From Bacteroidales bacterium (GTDB lineage: Bacteria; Bacteroidota; Bacteroidia; Bacteroidales; F082): 34,926 nucleotides of DNA. Positions 14,050 through 22,613 of the stretch are shown piece by piece. The stretch is from NCBI GenBank assembly GCA_017508895.1, contig JAFWRA010000291.1:1-34926 (forward strand), in the 5' to 3' direction. The notes under the pieces were generated by a model, which was not told the origin of the DNA, made no database searches, and was given only the letters and a program-made list of their open reading frames with translations. A program made the position numbers and the translations under genes. Positions within the stretch are counted from its first letter, which is position 1; every line of letters starts with the position of its first letter.

Positions 14050-17000
14050 TCAGTATTTTTCCTTTGTTATTGTCGTTTCAGGGTCAACGATGAGGACTTC
14101 TTCATAAGTCAGCCCATAAAGATGATAGACGAGAAGGTCTATCTCCTGTTCCATTTCTCTCGTATCCGCCTGCGGATTGTCCTTCTTGGCAGAAAGGATT
14201 TCGTCAACCAAAGCGACGATGGCCTGTCGTTGGGCTGGGGTGCCAACAGGAATTCTTATCTGTTTCACATACTCCGCCTTGATAGCTAAATTCAAGAATT
14301 TGGTGGCAAAAAGATAATTGATCGGTTTCGAGTTCAAAATGCCCAACAGATAATGTAAATCTGCCTGTTCATCTTTGGGAATAATGAAATTCAATCCTTG
14401 CGTTCCATATATTCCTGTATCATCAATAGTTGCAGCAATGCGGGTCTTGAGTGCTTCGTTTCTTGTGTTTTGCAACAAAATCTTCTCTTTCAAATCAAGT
14501 TCAGATTTGACACGAGGCCATTGAAGACTATACCATTCTATAACCCCTCTTCTAACTTCTCTTCGTGTTTCAAGTCTATCCCTGTAATTTTGCAACCATT
14601 TCTTTGTTTTCGGATATTCTTCAATATTGACATCACTATCGATATAGAGGATTCTCCTGTCATGGCTTCTAACCATGTATTTTTCAATGTCGCGACCGTG
14701 GCATAACGGGTGCAATAGCACTTTTTCGATGCCTTTTGCCAATGCCGCGTCTTCATTCTCGAAGATAAAAGCGGTGTTGTTTCCTGTCACAATTCCTTGA
14801 AACACATTGTAATGCGCATCAACCTTCTCAAAGTTGTCACTAAGCAATTTGGAATACAGGGTATCTGTATCATTGTCTCCACCCACACTGATAACATTGT
14901 TGAATGTGGCGAAATAATCTGCTGGAACGGTTTTCGTAATCGGTTCTGCAAAATCGATGGCGTTTTTCAGCACTATGTCTCGGTTACCTTTCTTGTTGCA
15001 AATCAAGATAGTGGTGTCGACAGTCGGGGCGTTGAAGACATCGCCACCCGTATAGCACACTTCCGCCAACCATTGATGATTCAGGATAAGGTCGCGAAGT
15101 CGCGTGTATGACATATTGGAATGGACAACCGAAGGAATGATGAATGTAACGATGCCATCATTTGTTGATAGAATTGAAAGTCCAAGTTCAACAAACAGGG
15201 CAAACAAATCACAGCGTTTGAAAAACACAGCGTAGTGATTCTTATAGAAAGCCTTCTCCTCATCGGTCATTAGTTGGACATTCACATACGGAGGATTCCC
15301 TATCACAACATCAAAGCCACCTTCCTCAAAGACGTTTTTGAACCATGTATGCCAAAGGAAGAATTCGCTGTTAGCAGAGCTGTCAAGTTGTTCAATATGC
15401 GCCAAAGTAGATGGCGTTCCGCCCAAACTATTGAAGAGAAGTGATTTCACCTCATCATTGATATACTTCCTTAGTTTTGCTTTCTCGAAATGTTCGGTTG
15501 TGGAGAAATACTGTTGCATGAACTGTTGCAGGTTGTTTTTATTAAAGCCTCCATCAAGTCCAAGAGAAAGTTGGCTATTTTTGTTGTGTATTTTTGTAGT
15601 TTTAGTTTGTCCAGCGATATGGCTCAAATCAAAGCCTTCGAAGCTTTCCAAAAGGCTATTCCCTTGCATAATCTTGTAATCAAGGTTAGGAAGCGGCTCC
15701 GGCTTCAGTTCGTCCACCACCAATGCCAACCAGAAGCGCAACCGGGCAATGTCAATGGCGCCCTGCTCAATATCAACGCCATAAATATTGTTCTGTATGA
15801 TTTCGCGTTTCACGGCAGCGGGCGAGAAGGGCTCCATGGATTTTGTGAAACCATACAAAACCTGCCGCGCATGATAAAGCACATTCAGTACACCCATCGG
15901 GAAAGCACCCGAACCAATGGCAGGGTCGCAGACCTTCACGTTGCGCAACAAATCATATACTTTGGAAGCTGAAGCCTTATTCTGGAGGACTTCATCCACT
16001 TTCCTCTCTTTAATTAGTCCTTCAATAGCGGTATGTAGTGTTTCCTCGGTATGGGTTTTCAGATATTGGGCAATGCTTTCCTGGCTCATATACTGCACAA
16101 TCTCCTTCGGCGTATAAAACGCTCCTTTGTCCTTGTTGTCTTCCAGCAAGTTCTCAAAAATGTGGCCAAGCATTTCAGGGTCAACGCCCACTTCGGCATC
16201 GTCGGGGTCGTTCTCGTCGATGGTGAAGTTGTACATTGCAAAAAAGTCCATCAGTTCCTTGAAATAGTCGTATGGAAAATCAATGTCTAACTTGTCCAAA
16301 CTATCCTTGTCGAACAAACCACCGTTGAGATAAGGTATTTTGATGTTTTCACCCAAGATTTTGTCAGCCAGATCGTTATCTCGCTTTTCGTTGAGCGTGT
16401 TGAAAAACAACACTTCCAACACATCGCTCAACAGGCGTTTGTTGCCCTTGTATTTCTCAATCAAATTGATGAGATAGTTCCTGTCGCCACCTTCCCAATT
16501 TGCATGGCTTGCAGGCACACCCATCCAGCCTTTCTTTTGCAGGAATTGGAGAAAGACCAAACGCCCCAGGAGTTTCTTTACATAGTCGCGGTTGGCTTTT
16601 GATTGTTCCCCTATATAGTTGAGGAACTTCCCATATTGGTCTTTGTAGCCTTTGAAAAAGTCCTTGTTAAGACGCTCCACGGAAAATGCTTCCGTAACAT
16701 CAGCCAGATACACCGAGCCGCTTTTCTTTTTATTGATCAGTTCCAGCAAACGGTTGGCAGCCGTCGTGCACGGTTCATTTTCGCCCAAAAGGAAAGTATA
16801 GCGTTTCGGTGCCGTTTCCTTGGTGACAAAGGTTCCTTCATCGTTGAGTGAAGTCTGTTTTGAAACGAAAGTCAAGCGGTAATCGGCTTGGTCTTCGGAA
16901 TAGTAAAAAACCAAAGCTCCGTGGGTAATGTCTTGGTCAACATACTTGATGGCAATGTCGCGCAAGCCCTTCCTGTTTCGCGCAATCTTGATATTGTCGG

Positions 17001-17205
17001 CCACCTCAAACTTGAACAAGCCCAAGGAACGGCCATCGTCAAGGCGAATCACTCCCACTTGTCCGCCGCTTTTCACCAAAGCCGCCTCAATCTGTATGGG
17101 TTTCGTCAGGTAATCGATTTTCAGGAACATCGTTCCAAGAAGGTCTTTCCACTTTTCAAAATCGAACTTCGACGACAATATATGTTTCAATTCTTGCTGG
17201 ATCAT
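14050..17205 (-). CDS. Eco57I-like class I DNA adenine methyltransferase (BREX PglX/type IIG-like)
   Basis: A 1051-residue DNA methyltransferase. SAM-binding motif I is VCDPAIGSGAFPMG (about residues 425-438) and catalytic motif IV is NPPYVNVQ (about 637), the D/NPPY form of N6-adenine methylases. GAFYTPKEIVQYM, about 50-60 residues before motif I, is also typical. The C-terminal part (HPLCHGRDIEKY to VKQIRIPVG) resembles the TaqI/Eco57I target-recognition region. I see no convincing PD-(D/E)xK nuclease at the N-terminus, so it probably marks self DNA while another gene cuts. There is no PglZ or BrxC nearby, which excludes BREX. It starts 11 bases after the AlbA_2 protein gene. The role as the modification arm of the operon is inferred. 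Confidence 0.88.
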   Translation of the reverse strand: MIQQELKHILSSKFDFEKWKDLLGTMFLKIDYLTKPIQIEAALVKSGGQVGVIRLDDGRSLGLFKFEVADNIKIARNRKGLRDIAIKYVDQDITHGALVFYYSEDQADYRLTFVSKQTSLNDEGTFVTKETAPKRYTFLLGENEPCTTAANRLLELINKKKSGSVYLADVTEAFSVERLNKDFFKGYKDQYGKFLNYIGEQSKANRDYVKKLLGRLVFLQFLQKKGWMGVPASHANWEGGDRNYLINLIEKYKGNKRLLSDVLEVLFFNTLNEKRDNDLADKILGENIKIPYLNGGLFDKDSLDKLDIDFPYDYFKELMDFFAMYNFTIDENDPDDAEVGVDPEMLGHIFENLLEDNKDKGAFYTPKEIVQYMSQESIAQYLKTHTEETLHTAIEGLIKERKVDEVLQNKASASKVYDLLRNVKVCDPAIGSGAFPMGVLNVLYHARQVLYGFTKSMEPFSPAAVKREIIQNNIYGVDIEQGAIDIARLRFWLALVVDELKPEPLPNLDYKIMQGNSLLESFEGFDLSHIAGQTKTTKIHNKNSQLSLGLDGGFNKNNLQQFMQQYFSTTEHFEKAKLRKYINDEVKSLLFNSLGGTPSTLAHIEQLDSSANSEFFLWHTWFKNVFEEGGFDVVIGNPPYVNVQLMTDEEKAFYKNHYAVFFKRCDLFALFVELGLSILSTNDGIVTFIIPSVVHSNMSYTRLRDLILNHQWLAEVCYTGGDVFNAPTVDTTILICNKKGNRDIVLKNAIDFAEPITKTVPADYFATFNNVISVGGDNDTDTLYSKLLSDNFEKVDAHYNVFQGIVTGNNTAFIFENEDAALAKGIEKVLLHPLCHGRDIEKYMVRSHDRRILYIDSDVNIEEYPKTKKWLQNYRDRLETRREVRRGVIEWYSLQWPRVKSELDLKEKILLQNTRNEALKTRIAATIDDTGIYGTQGLNFIIPKDEQADLHYLLGILNSKPINYLFATKFLNLAIKAEYVKQIRIPVGTPAQRQAIVALVDEILSAKKDNPQADTREMEQEIDLLVYHLYGLTYEEVLIVDPETTITKEKY

Positions 17206-17216
17206 AGTTGCAATGA

Positions 17217-19244
17217 TTACTGTTTTTTCTTTGTAGTGTATTTTTGGTTGGGGTGGTTGAGCATTTCAGGGATGGTGTAGAAGAGCTCTCCACTCTCAAT
17301 AAGAGGATTTATATATAGGTATCTGACAGAGTGGGATCTCCTATTGATTATTTTGGCAATGTCATTGAGACTTAAAGGCATGAATGCACACAATTCTAAA
17401 ACTATGCCCTTCATTTTTTCAGAAGATTCCCACTTTTTGAGACTTTTGCATTTTTGTAATAATTCTTTTGGTAAAGCTCTACCATTTTCTTTGTCAGCTC
17501 TACCATTTTCTTTGTCAGCTCTACCATTTTCTCTGTCAGCTCTACCATTTTCTCTGTCAGCTCTACCATTTTCTCTGTCAGCTCTACCATTTTCTCTGTC
17601 AGCTCTACTTATTTCTCCGTCAGCTCTACCATTTTCTCCGTCAGCTCTATACATTTCTCCGTCAGCTCTATACATTTCTCCGTCACCTCCATACATTTTC
17701 TCATCGGCTCTACCATTAAGGTCTTTAGCTCTACTATTACTATTAAGCCACACAAATTCTTGTCCAGCAACATAATAGGCATTTCTTCTCTGTCCTCTCA
17801 ATTCAAACAAACCATTTTCGCACATACGATGAAGGTCAACTGTTGCTTTTCTAGATGTAATATCACTATTTAGTTGACGATAAGTAATGTTATCAATAGC
17901 ACCCAATTCACGGATGAAAATCAACGACAACTTCTGTTCGTTATTCAATTCATATTTAGCAAACAACGAAAGCCATTCGATATCGTCTTTTCCCAATAAA
18001 TGATGGAACAACAAGCGGGTCGTGAATTGATTGTTTTCCCTGCTTGACTCAAATGTTGGAGGCATCAACTTCGCCTTTTTCATCTGTTCACGCATTGTTT
18101 TGATGCCTGAACCTTTGGTTTCAGCCAAGTTGGTTTCGTGGAATATGGAACTGATATACTGGTTTCTCAATTCGGAGCCAGGCTCGCCAAGTCGCTCTGG
18201 CGATTTCAGCGAATATCCAGGATTTATGATTTCCAAACGATTCGAATACCTGATTATCTGAATGGGCTGGTTTACCCTGAATGAACGGTGAATGAATGCG
18301 TTGACAATAGCCTCACGCAAGGTGTCATTTGGAATGTCAACAGGTGTTGAAGCTTGCAGGTTGCCGTCTTTAAGTTCAAAGCCTTTGGGCAGGTCATCTG
18401 TAATGGCATTCAACGCACGGTTGACCAAAAGAATAAAAGCGCCACGCATGTCAATCGTCGATTCAAAACGCTTATCAGGATTTTCCACCCACCTGTTACC
18501 TGAAACACGAATATAGTCAACCCTTAACGCAGGCATCAGTCGTCGCAAAGCCATAGATTTTCCAAATACAATTAGCCCTGTATAAGTAAGGACAAAAGAT
18601 CCTGATTTGTCTTTCTCACAAGCCCGCAAAGCCAACAAAAGATTAGTGTCGTCGTAGGTCAATTCTTCGGCATTCGGATTAACCATTTCTCTCAATTTTC
18701 TATAGTATGACACGGCATTTTCATCAATGTCTTCCAAACTGGATCCTTTAACAATGGAACAATCGAAACTTTCCGCGGAAGAATAGAAAACCGGCATATC
18801 GTCTTCCGTACATTTTTGGTCTGACGACCCAATTCGACGATAAGCCCCTTGTGGCAGACCCCTTTTCTCAAAATATATAGGTTTTTGTGAAGCGGGAGCC
18901 TCGTCCACCCTCACCACAATAACGGTTTTACCATCAACAACCTCTGTTTCAATTTGAGGACGAATACGCACATTAAAAACCGATGCACATTGGTTGGCAA
19001 TGTCGATTTGAACCTTGTCGGGATTTGCAATGTTTTCCGGCTCATAAACGGGAAAGCCGTTGTTGTCAAAACCTTTTCTGACTGCACCCAAAAGAAGATA
19101 ACCGCCATCCAAATCAGGCTCGTTGGCAAAGGCGCAGACGGTTTCCATGATGCTTTTCCCGATTTCGGAGGCTCGCTTCGCCTCAATTCTGACATTTTCA
19201 TCATTAGAATTCAAATCCTCAAATAATTCCTGTGCCGTTTTCAT
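17217..19244 (-). CDS. AlbA_2 (Schlafen-like)/GHKL ATPase-domain protein with heptad repeat linker
   Basis: A 675-residue protein. The N-terminal AlbA_2 domain (about residues 10-145) has RIEAKRASE and GGYLLLGAV, as in COG2865-type ATP-binding regulators. A GHKL-like ATPase domain (HATPase_c_4, about 300-400) shows LREAIVNAFIHRSF, IIRYSNRLEIINPG and ETKGSGIKTMREQM. A winged-helix-like segment follows (IDNITYRQLNSD to MCENGLFELRG). Residues 505-588 are twelve 7-residue repeats (consensus RADRENG), highly charged and probably an extended linker. A second DNA-binding-like segment ends the protein (LNDIAKIINRRSHSVRYL). It sits 12 bases after the helicase and 11 before the methyltransferase, matching the ATPase of helicase-methylase-ATPase defence loci. 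The biochemical role is unknown; a regulatory or sensing role is inferred. Confidence 0.82.
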   Translation of the reverse strand: MKTAQELFEDLNSNDENVRIEAKRASEIGKSIMETVCAFANEPDLDGGYLLLGAVRKGFDNNGFPVYEPENIANPDKVQIDIANQCASVFNVRIRPQIETEVVDGKTVIVVRVDEAPASQKPIYFEKRGLPQGAYRRIGSSDQKCTEDDMPVFYSSAESFDCSIVKGSSLEDIDENAVSYYRKLREMVNPNAEELTYDDTNLLLALRACEKDKSGSFVLTYTGLIVFGKSMALRRLMPALRVDYIRVSGNRWVENPDKRFESTIDMRGAFILLVNRALNAITDDLPKGFELKDGNLQASTPVDIPNDTLREAIVNAFIHRSFRVNQPIQIIRYSNRLEIINPGYSLKSPERLGEPGSELRNQYISSIFHETNLAETKGSGIKTMREQMKKAKLMPPTFESSRENNQFTTRLLFHHLLGKDDIEWLSLFAKYELNNEQKLSLIFIRELGAIDNITYRQLNSDITSRKATVDLHRMCENGLFELRGQRRNAYYVAGQEFVWLNSNSRAKDLNGRADEKMYGGDGEMYRADGEMYRADGENGRADGEISRADRENGRADRENGRADRENGRADRENGRADKENGRADKENGRALPKELLQKCKSLKKWESSEKMKGIVLELCAFMPLSLNDIAKIINRRSHSVRYLYINPLIESGELFYTIPEMLNHPNQKYTTKKKQ
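17481..17732. repeat. 21-bp minisatellite, twelve units, in-frame
   Basis: Twelve uninterrupted 21-bp units encode RAKDLNG, RADEKMY, GGDGEMY, RADGEMY, RADGENG, RADGEIS, four RADRENG and two RADKENG on the minus strand, then a partial RA. The last six units are almost identical at DNA level while the first six diverge, the gradient expected from recent slippage at one end. The unit length is a multiple of three, so copy changes keep the frame. Confidence 0.97.
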
Positions 19245-19256
19245 AGTTTACTGTTT

Positions 19257-22200
19257 TTACGAATTAAAACTTTCTGAAATGATGATCTCAGGATTGACTT
19301 CCTTCTTCACTTGAGTTACTCTGCTGTTTGTTGCTTTGGACTCGTTCAAATTGACGGTATCCAAAGGATATTCAGAAATGATGTTTATCATTTTCTCCAA
19401 AAGGACAGCGGGCTTAATCGGTGTCTTTTTGACAGATGTCTTTAACTTGTTTACATCCCTTTGCAACTGCTGGAACTTACCCGTGGTAATGGCGCGTTTG
19501 GCTTTGTGAATCAGTTCGGTTTCCTCATCGGTGATATTGGGAATGCTCAAAAAACCGTCCAAATAGGCAATGGCCTTTTTCTCGTTCGGGCCTTGCGCAA
19601 CATTCACTTTGCTTGTCGTGGCTTTCGTATCCTCTTCTTGCTCCGCAAAGGCTTCTATCGCTCTTGCCACCTGCTGATGGTGCAGGTCGTGAAGCGGTAT
19701 GGACTTTTCATCGACTCTTGCCTCAAACTCCTTCACGGCTTCAAGGAATGACAATTCTTCAATACTCCCATCCTCGCGCACAAATGTAAAAGCATCACGA
19801 CGGTTGTTACGGATAAAGGTCAATGTGCAATGCCGCTTGACCTTGTCTTTCCTGCCCACACGCGCCCGCAGAGGAAGTTTGGCAATGGATTTTATCAAAT
19901 CGGGGTCGTTTTCCTTAAGATTACGCAACCACATTAGGTAACGCAGTTTTTCATCGCGTTCCTCGTCAACATCCTTGTCGAAAAGGCCAAAGGTCTCTGG
20001 GGTTTCGTCTGTGGAATAGATCTGGCTGTCCTCGCCCAAAGCCGCATGGAAGGCAAAAAGTTTCATCTTTGCCTTTTTCTCTAACTCAATGTCGTTGTTG
20101 ACTTTGGCGGTTGGGAAGAAATTGAAGATATAAATCTTACTGGCCGTGCTACCGATACGATTGACACGCCCAATGCGCTGCATCAGTCTCGTCGAGTTCC
20201 AAGGTGTGTCATAGTTGACAATGATATTTGACCTATGAAGATTGACACCTTCGGCAAGCACTTCTGTAGATATGATGATGTCGAAATCGTTTTTCCTTTC
20301 TCCCTCATAATTGGCATCAAAATTCGCTCGCAACACTGGCATCATTTCATTGCGATTGGCACTTTGAACGGTCAGCAAACGAGTGTAGCCTTCTTTTTTC
20401 AAAGCATCCGAAAGATATTTTGTCGTTTCTTTGCTTTCGGAAAAAACCAAAAGTTTACCCTCGTTGTTGATAGCCTTGTCAAACAGCCTGTTTTTCAGAT
20501 AATCTAGAAAAATATCCAATTTGGGGTCATAGTCGATTTTGTTCCAAGCCTCAACAAGTTCTTTCAACATCGCATCATCCTTCTCCAATCCTTCTTTGAA
20601 ACCTGGCAAAAAGTCACTAGGACTGCAAATCTCAATGGTCGGGTCGGCATAGATGGCTTCATTGATCAATTTAATCAGTTCCTCTTCTTTGCCATTACTG
20701 AGCAATTCGTTGACTTTCAGGTTTGGAGCAATATAAATAGTTCCTTTTTCAAACATATCCAACATCACTTTGTTGGCTTGATAGTACCTGTTGAGCGACT
20801 GCTTGAAAGCGAAAAAACTGCTGTCAATGCGCTTGACCAGCAAGGTTTTCATGATTCCAGCCAACTCGTCTGAAATCCTGTCCGCATTTTTGTATTTTTT
20901 CTTCTTATCAGGATTGAGATATTTGATGGCTTGGTACCGGAAATAATTCAACCCAGTTTCTTTTCCTTTCAAGTAAATCAGCGTTTTGTCATACAGTTGC
21001 TCTAAAGTCGCATCGAGTTGATAATAGATTTTTTCTGGCGATTGAACATCTGGAAAAAAGACACCTTGTTCTAGCAAATCCTTCCTATAGGCTTCATTTT
21101 CCATCAAGTCTGTACGGGTACGACGCACGGTCAGCGGCTCGACCACTTTTACGCGGATTTTTTCATATATGGCCTTGATTTCCTTTGAAATCAGTTCCAT
21201 ATTCTTTTCTTTCTTGAGTTTATTGTATTTCTCTATCTGCTCACGGAAAAAACGTTGCAAGTTGCTTTCTTCCAAAGTGCTGTCCTTTGAATCTTGGAAC
21301 AGATAGACCAAATTGGCAATGTCTTCGGGACGGTTGTTCAGAGGTGTTGCCGAAACAAGCATTACTTTTTTGTCGTAGTATCTTCCATCGGGATATAAAC
21401 GGCGTGTCTTCGTCTTGCAGATTTTCTGAAGTTCATTATACATACTTGCAGTATCCGATCTGAACTTATGTGCCTCATCCACAATCACCAAATCATAAAG
21501 GCCTGCATCCTTAATTTTATGTAAGCTACCATTGGTGACAATTTTAAAGTTGTCGATCTTAAAAGTGGACAAGGTTTCTTCCCAATTCTCTTCCAAGGCC
21601 GGCGGGACAATCACCAATGTATGAGAACGATAGGTCGGGAAACCATTGGAAAAGAAGAACTTCTTTGCAATCAAAGCTGCGACCACCGTTTTCCCCAAAC
21701 CAACCACATCAGAGAGGAAGAAGCCATTGTGTTTCATCATTTTGGCATAACCATCGTTGACGGCATCCACCTGATAGGACAACTTTTTATAGCCTTTGGG
21801 TAAATCCGAAACCGAATTAGGGTCAAAATCAATGCTCTTGCCAAAATACTCCAGCAAAAACTTCAAATAAATCTGGTAAGGCGTGAAATCGGGATTCAAA
21901 AAGGATTCCAGCTTTATCTTCTCAACATGGCTCAAATCGATTTCCACCGCCTCTTCCCAGAGCCTTTCAAAGGTTTCTGTGGCAAATTGAATATCGTCAT
22001 CATAACGCAACTCCACATTGAATTCGAAATTCTTTTCCAACCCAGCTTCGGTTAGGTTACTAGAACCTGTAATGACAGAGCCGTAACCATGCGGATGATA
22101 AACTTCTTCCCTGAAAATGTAAATCTTGGCGTGAATATTCTGTTTGGGGTGGATACGCATTTCAATCCGACGAGTCATGATGTCCTCAATGAATTGATAC

Positions 22201-22526
22201 ATGCCTTCTTCCACTTCCTTGTCATATTTAGCTTCTTGGATGTTTTTCTTGATTTCTTTGAAGAACTCCTCCTGTGATTGTTCGGCATTTGGGTTGAACA
22301 AAAGCCCTTGTTGATTGGCCTGATAAGTCAATTTGTCAACATCAATGCCTACTAAAAACCGGATTTTTGGGGTTTGCTGAATGAATTTCCTGATTCTGAA
22401 ATAGCCAGAAGCACGAAAGTATCCAACAAGCGCATCAAAGAAATGCACTTTCTTGTATTTGAAAACACCTTCAATCTTCTCAAGAAGCGTGTTTTGACTT
22501 TCGTTTGTAAAGAAATTTGTTCCCAT
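19257..22526 (-). CDS. PLD-nuclease/SNF2-type helicase fusion (Hma-like defence helicase)
   Basis: A 1089-residue protein. The N-terminal phospholipase-D-type domain (about residues 20-200) has NIHAKIYIF (HxK, near residue 132) followed by TGSSNLTEAGL, the catalytic half-site of PLD nucleases, which act as dimers. The SF2 helicase core follows: Walker A DVVGLGKTVV (about 277), LVIVDEAHKFRSD (about 350), MLVSATPLNN, then KLLVFSES, ISTEVLAEGVNLH and MQRIGRVNRIG (about 784). This architecture belongs to defence-associated translocases; the PLD part is the best candidate for DNA cleavage in the operon. The ATG at 22526 is preferred over one 7 codons upstream because MGTNFFTNES is the natural start. 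It has its own promoter and is the first gene of the six-gene unit. Confidence 0.88.
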   Translation of the reverse strand: MGTNFFTNESQNTLLEKIEGVFKYKKVHFFDALVGYFRASGYFRIRKFIQQTPKIRFLVGIDVDKLTYQANQQGLLFNPNAEQSQEEFFKEIKKNIQEAKYDKEVEEGMYQFIEDIMTRRIEMRIHPKQNIHAKIYIFREEVYHPHGYGSVITGSSNLTEAGLEKNFEFNVELRYDDDIQFATETFERLWEEAVEIDLSHVEKIKLESFLNPDFTPYQIYLKFLLEYFGKSIDFDPNSVSDLPKGYKKLSYQVDAVNDGYAKMMKHNGFFLSDVVGLGKTVVAALIAKKFFFSNGFPTYRSHTLVIVPPALEENWEETLSTFKIDNFKIVTNGSLHKIKDAGLYDLVIVDEAHKFRSDTASMYNELQKICKTKTRRLYPDGRYYDKKVMLVSATPLNNRPEDIANLVYLFQDSKDSTLEESNLQRFFREQIEKYNKLKKEKNMELISKEIKAIYEKIRVKVVEPLTVRRTRTDLMENEAYRKDLLEQGVFFPDVQSPEKIYYQLDATLEQLYDKTLIYLKGKETGLNYFRYQAIKYLNPDKKKKYKNADRISDELAGIMKTLLVKRIDSSFFAFKQSLNRYYQANKVMLDMFEKGTIYIAPNLKVNELLSNGKEEELIKLINEAIYADPTIEICSPSDFLPGFKEGLEKDDAMLKELVEAWNKIDYDPKLDIFLDYLKNRLFDKAINNEGKLLVFSESKETTKYLSDALKKEGYTRLLTVQSANRNEMMPVLRANFDANYEGERKNDFDIIISTEVLAEGVNLHRSNIIVNYDTPWNSTRLMQRIGRVNRIGSTASKIYIFNFFPTAKVNNDIELEKKAKMKLFAFHAALGEDSQIYSTDETPETFGLFDKDVDEERDEKLRYLMWLRNLKENDPDLIKSIAKLPLRARVGRKDKVKRHCTLTFIRNNRRDAFTFVREDGSIEELSFLEAVKEFEARVDEKSIPLHDLHHQQVARAIEAFAEQEEDTKATTSKVNVAQGPNEKKAIAYLDGFLSIPNITDEETELIHKAKRAITTGKFQQLQRDVNKLKTSVKKTPIKPAVLLEKMINIISEYPLDTVNLNESKATNSRVTQVKKEVNPEIIISESFNS

Positions 22527-22579
22527 AGTTTTCAGTTTAACCCTCAAATTTCATATCGATTTGTTTATGTTGATGGGCA

Positions 22580-22587
22580 CAAAGATA
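22580..22587 (-). promoter_or_regulatory. -7 promoter element of the defence operon
   Basis: Minus-strand TATCTTTG followed by TGCCC lies between the stop of the upstream ATPase gene (22614) and the helicase start (22526). The leader is about 47 bases and contains a 5-codon mini-ORF (ATG near 22554, MKFEG then TAA). I saw no comparable element in the gaps between the five downstream genes. The -33 region is weak. Confidence 0.65.
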
Positions 22588-22613
22588 GGAAAAATATGAA
22601 AAAGTTTAATCAG

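Noticed and set aside
17481..17732. CRISPR-like array (regular 21-bp periodicity)
   Set aside because: The units are contiguous with no spacers and are translated as a heptad repeat in a long intact gene.
14050..22526. BREX or DISARM system
   Set aside because: There is no PglZ, BrxC or BrxL (BREX), and no DUF1998 DrmB protein (DISARM). The methylase and PLD-helicase only share domain types with those systems.
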